Below are positions 23,310 to 31,730 of a DNA stretch of 64,000 nt, in pieces. Position 1 is the first letter of the stretch, and each line of letters begins with the position of its first letter. Source of the DNA: Chloroflexota bacterium (GTDB lineage Bacteria > Chloroflexota > Limnocylindria > Limnocylindrales > CSP1-4). The stretch is from NCBI GenBank assembly GCA_919901745.1, contig CAKKPP010000039.1, forward strand, positions 39,426 to 103,425. The letters are read 5' to 3'. Under the pieces are notes generated by a model, which searched no databases, had not been told where the DNA came from, and was given only the letters and a program-made list of their open reading frames with translations. Both the position numbers and the translations under genes were made by a program.

Positions 23310-26093
23310 CTACGGACCGAGGTAGGCGGCCAGCGCCGTTGCGACACCCGCCGAGATGACGCCGGTCCCACCGAGGACCACGATCCGACCCGGCTTCAGG
23401 CGTGTCAATTCGGCAGCCACCGAGGCTGGAATCGTATCCCTGGTCACGAGCAGAATCGGTCCCAGCTGATCGCCGGCAGGGGGCGTCCCGGCGAGGGCGT
23501 CGGGGAAGTTCGCTCCGGTCGCCACGAAAACGACAGGCACATTGGGCGCGTAGTTTGCCTGCGAGATCGCGACGGCCGTCGCGTACCGGTCGGCACCCGA
23601 GAGGCGGCTGACCTTGCCGGACCCGAACATGCCCACCAACTGAGCCTCCACGGCCCCGCTGACGGCACCCGTCCCGCCGAGGATGACCACCTTCGCCGGA
23701 TTCAGTCGCACCAGCTCGGCCTGGACCGCCGCCGGGATGGCGGTCGGCTGGACCAGCAGGACCGGTCCGCCGAATTTGCCGCCGGGAGGTCCGCCGGCCA
23801 GCGCGTCGGGGAAGTTGGTTCCGGTTGCCAGGTAGGCCACCGGGACGCCGGGGCTGAAGTACGCCTGCGAGATCGCCACGGCCGTGGTATAGCGGTTGGC
23901 ACCCGCGAGGCGGCTGACCTTGCCGGACCCGAACATGCCCACCAGCTGGGATTCGACGCCCCCGCTGACAGCACCGGTCCCGCCGAGGATGACCACCTTG
24001 GCCGGATTCAATCGCTGGAGCTCGGCCTGGACGACTGCCGGGATCGCCGTCGGCTGGACGAGCAGAATGGGACCGCCGAGGATGCCGCCCGGAGGTCCGC
24101 CGGCCAGCGCGTCGGGGAAGTTCGTCCCGGTCGCGATGAAGGCGACGGGGACCCCGGGGGCGAAGTTTGCGGCCGAGACGGCCACTGCGGTGGCATAGCG
24201 ATCGGCGCCCGACTGCCGGACGACGGCGCCGGCAACGGTAATGTACGCCACGCGGGTCAATGTGTTCGGACCCGTACCGTTGGAGGCCGTCAGGGCGACG
24301 GTGTAGGTGCCGTTAAGCGCGTATGTATGGCTCGGGTTCTGGAGCGTCGAAGTCCCTCCGTCCCCGAACGTCCACGCCCAGCCGGTGGGTCCGTTGGTCG
24401 AGAGGTCGGTGAAGGCCACCGTCAACGGCATCGCTCCCGACGTCGGCGTGCCTGAGAAGTTCGCGACGGGCGCCGGTGGCGGGCTGACCGTGATCAGGCT
24501 CGCCTTGGTGACCGGGTCGGATCCGGCGGCGTTCGTGGCCGTGAGCGCCACGGTGTAGGTGCCCGCCCCGGTGTACGTGAAGAGCGGGTTCTGGGCGGTC
24601 GAATCGGTTGACCCGTTGTTATCAAAGTCCCAGGCCCACGAGGTCGGGCTATTCGTGGAGGTGTCGGTGAACTGGACGGCGAGGGGGGCCTGGCCGGACG
24701 TCGTGTCCGTGGTGAAGTTCGCCACCGGCGTCACGGGGCACGGGTCTCCGATGCAGGCGTGCAGGTAGGCGCGGGTCGGGATATTGGCCGCCAGTACGAG
24801 CATCCCGCTCGGGGCGGTGCTCGCCTGCTTGGTCGAGGTCGCGTCGTTGATGGCGAGTTCGGTGGCGCTCTGGATGACGGGCGTGCCGATCGAGGCCGAA
24901 CCAAAGTTCAGGGTCGTAAGGGAGGCCGTCCGGCGATAGATGGCCTGCACCCCATCGGAAGCAAGGGTGGGGTCGGTGAGGAACACGTTGGCCTGGCTGT
25001 TCTGGCCGTCGATCACGAGCATCGGGCGGGTGCCCTCGACCGCAACCGTCGTCACCGTGTGAACCGTCCACGCGCCAACGGCGTCGGCCGCTCCGGTGCG
25101 ACGGACCACCGCGATGAGCGGATCGCCGCCGTTCGGGGCCAGGTTCTCGTTCCGGCCGGTCTTGATCGCGGCGATCGCCTTGCCGTCGGGGTCGGTCTTG
25201 AGGCTGATGTGGTCGTCGGCGGTATAGGTACCAATCCCGCCGATGACGGTTTCGCGCGCCCCCCAGGTTCCGACCGGATCGCCGTCCTTGTGGGCCTGGT
25301 AGTAGAAGGCATCGTCAGTGAGCGATTGGTTGCTCCACATGACACCGACGCCGCCGGTGATCGGGGCGATCGCCGAAATGACGTCGTCGGTCGCGTTGTT
25401 GCCCATACCCGGGATGTCCACCCCCGCCGCCCAGGTCGCCCCGTTGTCGGTCGAACTCGAGACTTTGACCCGCCACAAGAGCGGTTCGGGGTCGAGGACG
25501 TCATTGATCTGCGTGTAGGCGACCCACAGGAGGCCGGCCCCGTCCTTCGCGATCGTGGCGTTCCTTGTCCCGACCGTCTCCGTGCCCGGGATGACCTTCG
25601 GGTAGCCCGCGACCAGGGCGTAGACCTTGGTGGTCGTGTTGTACGTGTACTTGTAAATACGGAGGTGCGTGGCCGTGAGTGACGGAGTGACGTACCAGGA
25701 CGAGGCCACGTAAAGGTTGTTGCCGTCCGACAGGGCGTCGGCGTGCGAACGGTTGCGTGGATCGACCGCGACGCCCGTCGACGTCCAGTCCTGGGTCGTC
25801 ATGTTGAACTTGTAGATCCGGTACGTCTCGGTCAAGTTGTCGAGCATCAGGGCGAACCAGGTGCCGTCATTGAACCACAGCTTGCTCTGGTTCCGTGGCG
25901 CGGTCACGTCGTCGCCGCCGGCGACGTTCGGGTTGCCGTACAGGTGGTCGCGGTAGCCGGCCGTGACCGGGGTCGCGGCGTGGATGGTCAGCGCGGCGCC
26001 CAGTGACGCGGCCATGATGAGCCCGACACCGGCGAGCGAGACGAGGGCATGCCTGCGACGCGGACGTCGATCGACGCGAAGTGGAGAAGACAC
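23310..26093 (-). CDS. secreted surface protein: propeller-like region, two PKD domains, three CWB2 repeats
   Basis: A 927-residue exported protein. The signal peptide is RRRHALVSLAGVGLIMAASL, ending near AATPVTAG. Residues about 45-450 contain repeated Asp/Gly-bounded beta segments (STDNGATWAAG, DPDGKAIAAIKTGR) like sialidase-type propellers. Two PKD domains follow (about 453-533 and 538-619; SWAWDFDNNGS, GWAWTFGDGG). Three cell-wall-binding repeats complete it (about 625-927; SGADRYATAVAVS, TNFPDALAGGPPGG, KVVILGGTGAVS), the triplet that anchors proteins to clostridial walls. GTG 26093 is placed just before the signal peptide with GGGGG 12 nt upstream. It sits inside the leucine-degradation cluster but is probably functionally separate: an adhesin or wall-bound binding protein. 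Confidence 0.88.
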   Translation of the reverse strand: MSSPLRVDRRPRRRHALVSLAGVGLIMAASLGAALTIHAATPVTAGYRDHLYGNPNVAGGDDVTAPRNQSKLWFNDGTWFALMLDNLTETYRIYKFNMTTQDWTSTGVAVDPRNRSHADALSDGNNLYVASSWYVTPSLTATHLRIYKYTYNTTTKVYALVAGYPKVIPGTETVGTRNATIAKDGAGLLWVAYTQINDVLDPEPLLWRVKVSSSTDNGATWAAGVDIPGMGNNATDDVISAIAPITGGVGVMWSNQSLTDDAFYYQAHKDGDPVGTWGARETVIGGIGTYTADDHISLKTDPDGKAIAAIKTGRNENLAPNGGDPLIAVVRRTGAADAVGAWTVHTVTTVAVEGTRPMLVIDGQNSQANVFLTDPTLASDGVQAIYRRTASLTTLNFGSASIGTPVIQSATELAINDATSTKQASTAPSGMLVLAANIPTRAYLHACIGDPCPVTPVANFTTDTTSGQAPLAVQFTDTSTNSPTSWAWDFDNNGSTDSTAQNPLFTYTGAGTYTVALTATNAAGSDPVTKASLITVSPPPAPVANFSGTPTSGAMPLTVAFTDLSTNGPTGWAWTFGDGGTSTLQNPSHTYALNGTYTVALTASNGTGPNTLTRVAYITVAGAVVRQSGADRYATAVAVSAANFAPGVPVAFIATGTNFPDALAGGPPGGILGGPILLVQPTAIPAVVQAELQRLNPAKVVILGGTGAVSGGVESQLVGMFGSGKVSRLAGANRYTTAVAISQAYFSPGVPVAYLATGTNFPDALAGGPPGGKFGGPVLLVQPTAIPAAVQAELVRLNPAKVVILGGTGAVSGAVEAQLVGMFGSGKVSRLSGADRYATAVAISQANYAPNVPVVFVATGANFPDALAGTPPAGDQLGPILLVTRDTIPASVAAELTRLKPGRIVVLGGTGVISAGVATALAAYLGP

Positions 26094-26149
26094 GGCGGAG
26101 TGACCCCCATGATGGATGATGGCTGCGATAGATGAGTGATGAAGTCCGG

Positions 26150-26177
26150 ATCTTAGTCGAGATGGGACGAAAGTCCT
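26150..26177 (-). promoter_or_regulatory. promoter with DosR-box-like palindrome upstream of the CWB2 protein
   Basis: On the minus strand AGGACTTTCGTCCC (26164-26177) is an imperfect palindrome, GGAC-TTTC-GTCC. A TAAGAT -10-like hexamer follows at 26150-26155. The palindrome covers the -35 position. Its shape resembles the actinobacterial DosR/DevR box (GGGACT..AGTCCC), but no DosR-like NarL regulator is present in this window. Confidence 0.4.
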
Positions 26178-26241
26178 ACCACCGTGCGCGAATTGCCGGT
26201 GCCGGCTGGCAACCCTGCGGCGCTCGCGGCGGCCAAGGCTG

Positions 26242-26814
26242 GTGCCGCCGCATGCGGGTCGAGTCAGACGGCGCCTGGGCCGGCGGACCGGCGCGCTGAC
26301 CGTGGGTCCGTGGAGTCCCGACTGGCTCCCCGACCTCAGCGGTCGGCGGCTCACCGCGATCCGCGCCGCCCGCCGCGGCGCCGTGGCCGCCGCCGCCATC
26401 TTCGGGACGGCTGCCGCGATCGCCGTGATGCTCAACCCTGCCGTCGCGCTGGATCAGCCCGTCTTGCGCGTCGGATCCGCGCTGCTCGTGGCCGCGGGCA
26501 GCATCCCGGGCCTTGCCCTGCTCGGCGCCGCGCTCACGTCGTCGGCGCTCGATTCGCGGCCGACGGCACTGGTCGCCGCGCTGGCGATGGGCCTTGCAGC
26601 GCCGACAGCCGCAGCCGTCTCGGCCATGATCGGCGTGTTCGTGATCGTCGGCCTGGTGCGCGGGATCGGGCCCGGGTTCGAGATCGCGGGTCAGACCCTG
26701 GAGGCCGGCGTCGAGGCGGCCCTCGGTATCGCGCCGTTGCTCGTGCTCGCGTCGTCGGCCTGGGTGCTCGTCGTGCGCCGCTGGGCGCCGCACGCGGCGA
26801 TCCCCTCGGCGTAG
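26242..26814 (+). CDS. integral membrane protein of unknown function
   Basis: A 190-residue protein with four hydrophobic segments (RGAVAAAAIFGTAAAIAVML; VGSALLVAAGSIPGLALLGA; ALVAALAMGLAAPTAAAVSA continuing into an MIGVFVIVGLV stretch; ALGIAPLLVLASSAWVLVVR) and a short basic N-terminus. Start uncertain: GTG 26242 (longest) or GTG 26302 (170 residues). It converges on the MOSC gene with 3 bp between stops. No family is recognised. Confidence 0.55.
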   Translation: MPPHAGRVRRRLGRRTGALTVGPWSPDWLPDLSGRRLTAIRAARRGAVAAAAIFGTAAAIAVMLNPAVALDQPVLRVGSALLVAAGSIPGLALLGAALTSSALDSRPTALVAALAMGLAAPTAAAVSAMIGVFVIVGLVRGIGPGFEIAGQTLEAGVEAALGIAPLLVLASSAWVLVVRRWAPHAAIPSA

Positions 26815-26817
26815 GCC

Positions 26818-27582
26818 TCAGTCGAGCAGCGCGACCTCGTCGCCGACCCGGATCGTGCCCGGGCGTTCGACTTCGCCCCAGACCCCGAAGTCGATGTCCT
26901 TGTCGTTGCGCAGTCCGCGGTAGGCAATGATCGTTCTGAGCGTGTCGAGATCGCGGACGCCCGTGTCCGGATCCTGGGTCGTGATGGCGCAGCGCGGCAC
27001 CGGCTTCGAGATCCGGAGGATGGTCCCGCCGATCGCCACGCGCCGGTCGCACCAGGTGTCCTCCTCGTGGGGCGCTCCCCCGACGAGTTCGATGAGCATC
27101 CGGAATCGCCGCGGATCGACCGATGGAACCCCGAGATGCCGGGCAAGCTGGTCCAGCGATCCATCGCCGATGAGGGTCGCGGGATGATCGGTTCGGGTCC
27201 GACCCGGTTCATCGACGCGGACGAGCCGCAGTGGCCGACCCGCGATCGGCTCAAGGACCGCGGCCCACGGGCCGTCGACCACGTGCCCCACCGCGGTCCG
27301 CCCGTACATCGCCGTCTCGATGGGATCGGTCACGCGCACGTCGTCTTCGACGACAAGGCCGTTCGGAAACGTGAGGCGAAGCCGCTCGCCGCCCGGATCG
27401 GTCCACGCGGCGACCTGGACGAGAGGACCGGCGATCAACCCGTCGACGAGCCTCCCGGTCGGGTCCACGAGATAGAACCGGCGGTCCTCGGCGACGCCCC
27501 ATGGTTCCAGCCGGATCTCCGGGCGCGATTCAAGCGCGAGACCCTTGACGGGCGCGATGTTCAGGCGGCTGACGGTAGGCAT
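26818..27582 (-). CDS. MOSC domain protein
   Basis: A 254-residue protein. It has an N-terminal MOSC_N beta-barrel-like region (VSRLNIAPVKGLALESRPEI, RRFYLVDPTGRLVDG) and a MOSC core (DPRRFRMLIEL, ISKPVPRCAITTQDPDTG), with the conserved cysteine in RCAITT. MOSC proteins handle sulfur for, or are themselves, molybdenum-cofactor enzymes such as amidoxime/N-hydroxylamine reductases. No Mo-cofactor gene is nearby. TAGGGT lies 6 nt before the ATG. Confidence 0.88.
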   Translation of the reverse strand: MPTVSRLNIAPVKGLALESRPEIRLEPWGVAEDRRFYLVDPTGRLVDGLIAGPLVQVAAWTDPGGERLRLTFPNGLVVEDDVRVTDPIETAMYGRTAVGHVVDGPWAAVLEPIAGRPLRLVRVDEPGRTRTDHPATLIGDGSLDQLARHLGVPSVDPRRFRMLIELVGGAPHEEDTWCDRRVAIGGTILRISKPVPRCAITTQDPDTGVRDLDTLRTIIAYRGLRNDKDIDFGVWGEVERPGTIRVGDEVALLD

Positions 27583-27588
27583 GCGGGC

Positions 27589-27594
27589 ACCCTA
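27589..27594 (-). promoter_or_regulatory. -10-like hexamer, MOSC gene
   Basis: TAGGGT on the minus strand, 6 nt before ATG 27582. It overlaps the stop codon of the upstream carboxylase beta gene. Confidence 0.42.
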
Positions 27595-29229
27595 CATTCG
27601 GAACACGCCGAAACGTGTCTCGGGGATCGGGGCGTGAAGCGCGATCTCGATGCCCATCGCCAGGACCCGGCGCGTGTCGAGGGGATCGATGACCCCGTCG
27701 TCCCACAGCCGCGCCGTCGCGAAGTAGGGGGAGCCCTCGCGCTCGTAGGTCTCGAGGATCGGCGCCTCGAAGGCATCGCGTTCGGCTTCGGACGCCCAGG
27801 CGCCACCCGGCGCGGACGCCTCGCCGACCGTCGACAACACGCGCGCCGCCTGCTGGCCGCCCATGACGCTGATTCGTGAGTTCGGCCAGGTCCAGAGAAA
27901 GCGCGGCTGGTAGGCGCGTCCGGCCATCCCGTAATTGCCGGCGCCGAAGCTGCCGCCGATGAGCACCGTGAACTTGGGCACCTCGGCACTGGCGACCGCG
28001 GTGACGAGCTTCGCGCCGTCCTTGGCGATGCCCCCTGCCTCGTACTCGCGGCCGACCATGAACCCGGTGATGTTCTGGAGGAAGACAAGCGGGATCTTGC
28101 GCTGGCAGGCGAGTTCGATGAAGTGGGCGCCCTTCAGCGCGGACTGGCTGAACAGGATCCCATCGTTGGCCAGGACTGCCACCGGGTAGCCCTCGATGTG
28201 GGCGAAGCCGCAGACGAGCGTCTCACCGTACAGCGGCTTGAACTCGTGGAGGCGCGAGCCGTCGACGAGGCGGGCGATGATCTCGCGGACGGGGACCGCG
28301 CGACGCGAGTCGGCTGAAACGGCGGCATACAGGTGGGCACTCCCGCCGTCCCGCCCTGCGGGGTCGACGGCGGGAGGTTCGGGCGTTCGACGATCCCACG
28401 GAGCCGGCGGCGGACGGCGATTGAGGTTCGCCACGATCGATCGACCAAGGGCCAGCGCGTGCTCGTCGTCGAGCGCCTCGTGGTCGGCGACGCCCGAGAT
28501 CCGGGTGTGCACCTCCGCCCCACCGAGGTCCTCGGCACTGACCTCCTCGCCGGTCGCGGCCTTCACCAGCGGAGGGCCACCGAGGAAGATCGTTCCGGTC
28601 CCGCGGACGATGACCGTTTCGTCGCTCATCGCGGGTACGTAGGCGCCGCCGGCGGTCGACGAACCCATGACCAGCGCCACCTGCGGGATCCCCGAAGCCG
28701 ACATCCGCGCCTGGTTGTAGAAGATTCGCCCAAAGTGGTCGCGATCGGGGAAGACCTCGGCCTGGAGTGGCAGGAAGGCGCCGCCGCTATCGACGAGATA
28801 CACGCAAGGGAGCTGGTTTTCGAGCGCGATCTCCTGGGCCCGGAGGTGCTTCTTGACCGTCATCGGGTAGTAGGTGCCGCCCTTGACCGTGGCGTCGTTG
28901 GCGACGATCACGCAGGTGGTGCCCTCGACCTTGCCGATCCCGGTGACGATGCCCGCGCTCGGTGCGTCGTCCTCGTAGAGGCCGCTCGCGGCGAGCGGGG
29001 AGAGCTCCAGGAACGCGCTGCCCGGGTCGATGAGGCGGTCGATCCGTTCCCGGACGGGGATCTTGCCCCGTTCCCGGTGTCGGGCGATGGACCGATCGTC
29101 GCCGCCGGCGCCTCGCCCGGCAACCTGCGCCTGGCGGGCTCGGAGGTCCTCGACGAGCGCGGCCATCGCGGCATGGTTCGCGCGCGCATCCTCAGCCGCG
29201 GGATCGATCCGACTGCGAAGGACGGCCAT
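27592..29229 (-). CDS. methylcrotonyl-CoA carboxylase beta (carboxyltransferase)
   Basis: A 545-residue carboxyltransferase. The N-terminal half has [56 protein letters not shown] and [16 protein letters not shown]. The C-terminal half has [20 protein letters not shown] and [20 protein letters not shown]. The GNYGM and [16 protein letters not shown] segments are typical of methylcrotonyl-CoA beta subunits rather than propionyl-CoA ones. ATG 29229 is chosen because TACACT lies 7 nt before it; the upstream extension is not conserved in character. Its alpha partner is 5.5 kb downstream. Confidence 0.9.
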   Translation of the reverse strand: MAVLRSRIDPAAEDARANHAAMAALVEDLRARQAQVAGRGAGGDDRSIARHRERGKIPVRERIDRLIDPGSAFLELSPLAASGLYEDDAPSAGIVTGIGKVEGTTCVIVANDATVKGGTYYPMTVKKHLRAQEIALENQLPCVYLVDSGGAFLPLQAEVFPDRDHFGRIFYNQARMSASGIPQVALVMGSSTAGGAYVPAMSDETVIVRGTGTIFLGGPPLVKAATGEEVSAEDLGGAEVHTRISGVADHEALDDEHALALGRSIVANLNRRPPPAPWDRRTPEPPAVDPAGRDGGSAHLYAAVSADSRRAVPVREIIARLVDGSRLHEFKPLYGETLVCGFAHIEGYPVAVLANDGILFSQSALKGAHFIELACQRKIPLVFLQNITGFMVGREYEAGGIAKDGAKLVTAVASAEVPKFTVLIGGSFGAGNYGMAGRAYQPRFLWTWPNSRISVMGGQQAARVLSTVGEASAPGGAWASEAERDAFEAPILETYEREGSPYFATARLWDDGVIDPLDTRRVLAMGIEIALHAPIPETRFGVFRM

Positions 29230-29236
29230 GCCGCGA

Positions 29237-29242
29237 AGTGTA
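29237..29242 (-). promoter_or_regulatory. -10-like hexamer, carboxylase beta
   Basis: TACACT on the minus strand, 7 nt before ATG 29229. Confidence 0.45.
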
Positions 29243-29366
29243 TGACCGGGGGTCATTGCCGGTGACGAAGCGTGCGAGATCGTGTCGCGACGCTCGCGCC
29301 ACGAAGGCGGATTGACGTCTGAGCCCGCGGACGTGATGATGTTCTCGTCATCAGGAGGGTGAAGCG

Positions 29367-29693
29367 ATGGGTATGGCCGCACGGATGCTCCGTCACGCGA
29401 GGCGGTCCGCCGGTCTCACGCAGCGGGGCCTCGCGGCGCGGGCGGGTGTGCCGCAGGAGACGATTGCGCGGGTCGAGGCCGGACGCTCGGATCCGCGCGT
29501 CACGACCCTGGACCGGCTGCTCGAGGGTTGCGGATTCGGCCTCGAGCACCTGCCGCGACTGGGGATCGGCATCGATCGGGCGCAGATTCGGGAGCGGCTC
29601 GCGATGAGTCCGAGTGAGCGGTTGGCAAGAGCGATCGCTGAAGATCGGAACATGCTGGAGCTCCGAGCCAATCTCAAGCGGATCGCCGAGTGA
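29367..29693 (+). CDS. XRE-family HTH protein, probable antitoxin
   Basis: A 108-residue protein. Residues about 5-60 are a Cro/C1 helix-turn-helix ([20 protein letters not shown], then [17 protein letters not shown]). The tail is helical ([20 protein letters not shown]). AGGAGGG lies 8 nt before the ATG. Its TGA overlaps the GTG of the nucleotidyltransferase-like gene (GTGA). The short HTH-plus-partner layout resembles toxin-antitoxin operons with an autoregulatory antitoxin. Confidence 0.82.
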   Translation: MGMAARMLRHARRSAGLTQRGLAARAGVPQETIARVEAGRSDPRVTTLDRLLEGCGFGLEHLPRLGIGIDRAQIRERLAMSPSERLARAIAEDRNMLELRANLKRIAE

Positions 29694-30208
29694 GCGAAAC
29701 GTCGGTCTTCCAGCCCGCCGAACTCATGCGACGGCTGAATGCGGGTCGAGTTCACTTCGTCGTCATCGGTGGTCTCGCTGCCCAGGCACACGGGTCGCCT
29801 TCGGCCACGTTCGACCTTGACATCGTGCCGTCGTGGGACTCGGCCAACCTGGTCCGGCTCGAGCATGTCCTCACCGAGATCGCAGCCGTTCGGAGCGGAC
29901 TGCCGGAGGATGCGCCACCGATGCCGCCACTCGACGCACGAACCCTGCTCGCCGGTGCGGTCTTCACGCTCACGTCGCGCCTGGGGCGGCTGGACGTACT
30001 GGCGAACCCCGACCCCGGGCTCGACTTCGATCGGCTGATGCAGTCGGCGGAGGCGCGGGAACTCTTCGGCGATCACGTCCACGTCGCGTCGCTGGACGAC
30101 CTCATCGCCATGAAGCGCGCGGCGGGACGCCCAAAGGACCGCGTCGAACTCGAGATCCTCGGGGCCCTCCGAGAGGAGATCGATCGCGGCAACGCGTCGC
30201 GCCGTTAG
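29690..30208 (+). CDS. nucleotidyltransferase-fold protein, probable toxin partner
   Basis: A 172-residue protein. VHFVVIGGLAAQAHGSPSAT followed by FDLDIVPS gives the GG...D-x-D arrangement of minimal nucleotidyltransferases (DUF6036/AbiEii-like). A C-terminal segment VASLDDLIAMKRAAGRPKDR supplies the conserved LIAMK...GRPKD motif common in such proteins. Paired with an HTH gene by a 4-bp overlap, it could be the toxin of a type IV/MenT-like module that modifies tRNA or another nucleotide-containing target. The target is inference. Confidence 0.8.
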   Translation: MSETSVFQPAELMRRLNAGRVHFVVIGGLAAQAHGSPSATFDLDIVPSWDSANLVRLEHVLTEIAAVRSGLPEDAPPMPPLDARTLLAGAVFTLTSRLGRLDVLANPDPGLDFDRLMQSAEARELFGDHVHVASLDDLIAMKRAAGRPKDRVELEILGALREEIDRGNASRR

Positions 30209-30259
30209 CGACCTTGCGCCTCCAGGAACCGGCGCGGCCTCCAGGTCGTCTGCCGGACC

Positions 30260-30727
30260 ATGACGATCAACAAGGCCTCGATCCTGCCGTCGCTGCGCCT
30301 CGCTTTTCTCGCGGCGCTCGCGTTCGTCGCCGTCGCCTGTTCAGCGCTTCCGGTCCCTGGCGTCGTCGGCACGCTTGTCGTGGTCGAGACCCGCGGCGGC
30401 CATTGCATCAACCCACCGTGCGGTTCCCGGATCGCCATTGAATCCGATGGGCGCGTCCACGAGGTCGCCCCTGAGACCGCGGAGCTCGGGACTGCCCCGT
30501 CCGACGTCATGGCCGCGCTGTCCGCGGCCATTCGAGCCGCGGACTTCGCCGCGATCAGGAGCCACCCGTTCACCGGCGAATGCCCGGTCAACTTCGACGG
30601 ACAGGAGGTCGTCTACGAGTTCTCCAGGCTCGGTAGCACCGAGACGATCGCGTCGTGCACGGTCGAGGTCGACCCTACCGTGCCGGTCTTCGCCGCGGTC
30701 GAGGCCGCACTGGCCGCCGCCCGCTAG
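30260..30727 (+). CDS. putative lipoprotein
   Basis: A 155-residue protein with a signal peptide ending in a lipobox, LAALAFVAVACSALP (Cys about residue 27), so probably membrane-anchored outside the cell. The mature part has two Cys pairs (GHCINPPCG; GECPVNF and ASCTVEV) and no recognised domain. It converges on the epimerase gene with 11 bp between stops. Confidence 0.7.
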   Translation: MTINKASILPSLRLAFLAALAFVAVACSALPVPGVVGTLVVVETRGGHCINPPCGSRIAIESDGRVHEVAPETAELGTAPSDVMAALSAAIRAADFAAIRSHPFTGECPVNFDGQEVVYEFSRLGSTETIASCTVEVDPTVPVFAAVEAALAAAR

Positions 30728-30738
30728 CGCCAACGCGG

Positions 30739-31707
30739 TCATGGCGCGCGTCGAGCGGACCCTTCGATGTCGATCAGCGCGGCGTCGAGTGTCGGAAACC
30801 GGTGGCGATAGCCCAGTTCAATTGCGCGTGCGGGGGCAACACGCCGCGAGTCGACGATCAGCGTCGCCTGTTCGCGCATCGCCAGACGGAGCAGGAGCGC
30901 CGGGACCGGGAACCACGCCGGGCGGCGCATCGCCCGCCCCAATGCCCGGGCAAACTCCCCCTGGCGGATCGGGTCCGGCGACGCCGCGATGATCGGGCCG
31001 TGGACCCGTTCGTCATCGATCGCCAGCCGGTAGATCCCGACAAGGTCCTCGATGTGCACCCAGCTGAACCACTGCCGCCCGCTGCCGAGGCGGCCGCCCA
31101 CGAACAACCGGAAGGGCAGCCGAAGGAGGCCAAAGAGGGGAGCCTCGGTCGCGAGGACGAATGCCGTCCGGACGAAGGCGACCCTGGTCCCGAGCTCCTC
31201 GGCGGCGATTGCAGCCGCCTCCCAGGCGATCCCCAGCTCCGCGAGGAACCCGCCAACCTCGGGCGTGGTCTCGGTCGCCGGTTCGGCCTCGAGGCCCGTG
31301 TAGACGTCCGTCCCTGAGGCATTGACCAGGACCCGCGGCCGGTGATCCTCCGGCAGCCGGCGAATCGCCTCGACGAGTGCCTCCGTGGCCCGAAGCCGGC
31401 TGTCGATGAGCGTCTTCTTGCGGCCGAGGATCCACGGCCGCGGGCCGATCGCCTCGCCGGCGAGGTTCACGACGGCATCGACACCATCCAGCGTGGCAAC
31501 CAGCGCGTCGTCGACACGCGCCGACCAGCGGATCGCGACCGCGCCGCCAGGCAGCCGTGCGCCGTTCCGCTCGGGCGAGCGAGTCAGCACCGCCACAGCA
31601 TGGCCATCTGCGAGGAGCGATCGGGCGATCCGGCGCCCGATGAGCCCGGACCCCCCTGCGATGACGACCTTCAGCGGGTCAGACGCGTTCAGTCGCGATC
31701 CCCTCAT
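30739..31707 (-). CDS. TIGR01777-family epimerase (SDR39U1-like)
   Basis: A 322-residue atypical short-chain dehydrogenase. It shows KVVIAGGSGLIGRRIARSLL, VNLAGEAIG, KKTLIDSRLRATEALVEAI, VNASGTDVYTG, QWFSWVHIEDLVGIYRLAI and a C-terminal DUF1731-like segment (PAWFPVPALLLRLAMREQ). Substrate unknown for the family. It shares a 23-bp divergent region and a palindrome with the GbsR-type regulator, which probably controls it. Confidence 0.88.
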   Translation of the reverse strand: MRGSRLNASDPLKVVIAGGSGLIGRRIARSLLADGHAVAVLTRSPERNGARLPGGAVAIRWSARVDDALVATLDGVDAVVNLAGEAIGPRPWILGRKKTLIDSRLRATEALVEAIRRLPEDHRPRVLVNASGTDVYTGLEAEPATETTPEVGGFLAELGIAWEAAAIAAEELGTRVAFVRTAFVLATEAPLFGLLRLPFRLFVGGRLGSGRQWFSWVHIEDLVGIYRLAIDDERVHGPIIAASPDPIRQGEFARALGRAMRRPAWFPVPALLLRLAMREQATLIVDSRRVAPARAIELGYRHRFPTLDAALIDIEGSARRAP

Positions 31708-31708
31708 G

Positions 31709-31726
31709 TGCTACTGTGACATAGCA
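31709..31726. promoter_or_regulatory. palindromic operator in divergent epimerase/GbsR region
   Basis: TGCTA-CTGTGACA-TAGCA has 5-bp perfect arms and sits between the two start codons (31707 and 31731). A second GCTACTGT occurs at 31746-31753, 36 bp after the first. A likely autoregulatory binding site of the GbsR-type protein. Confidence 0.5.
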
Positions 31727-31730
31727 AGTT

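Noticed and set aside
27592-29382. Longer carboxylase beta start at 29382
   Set aside because: The extra 51 residues are not like the family N-terminus, and a -10-like hexamer sits right before ATG 29229.
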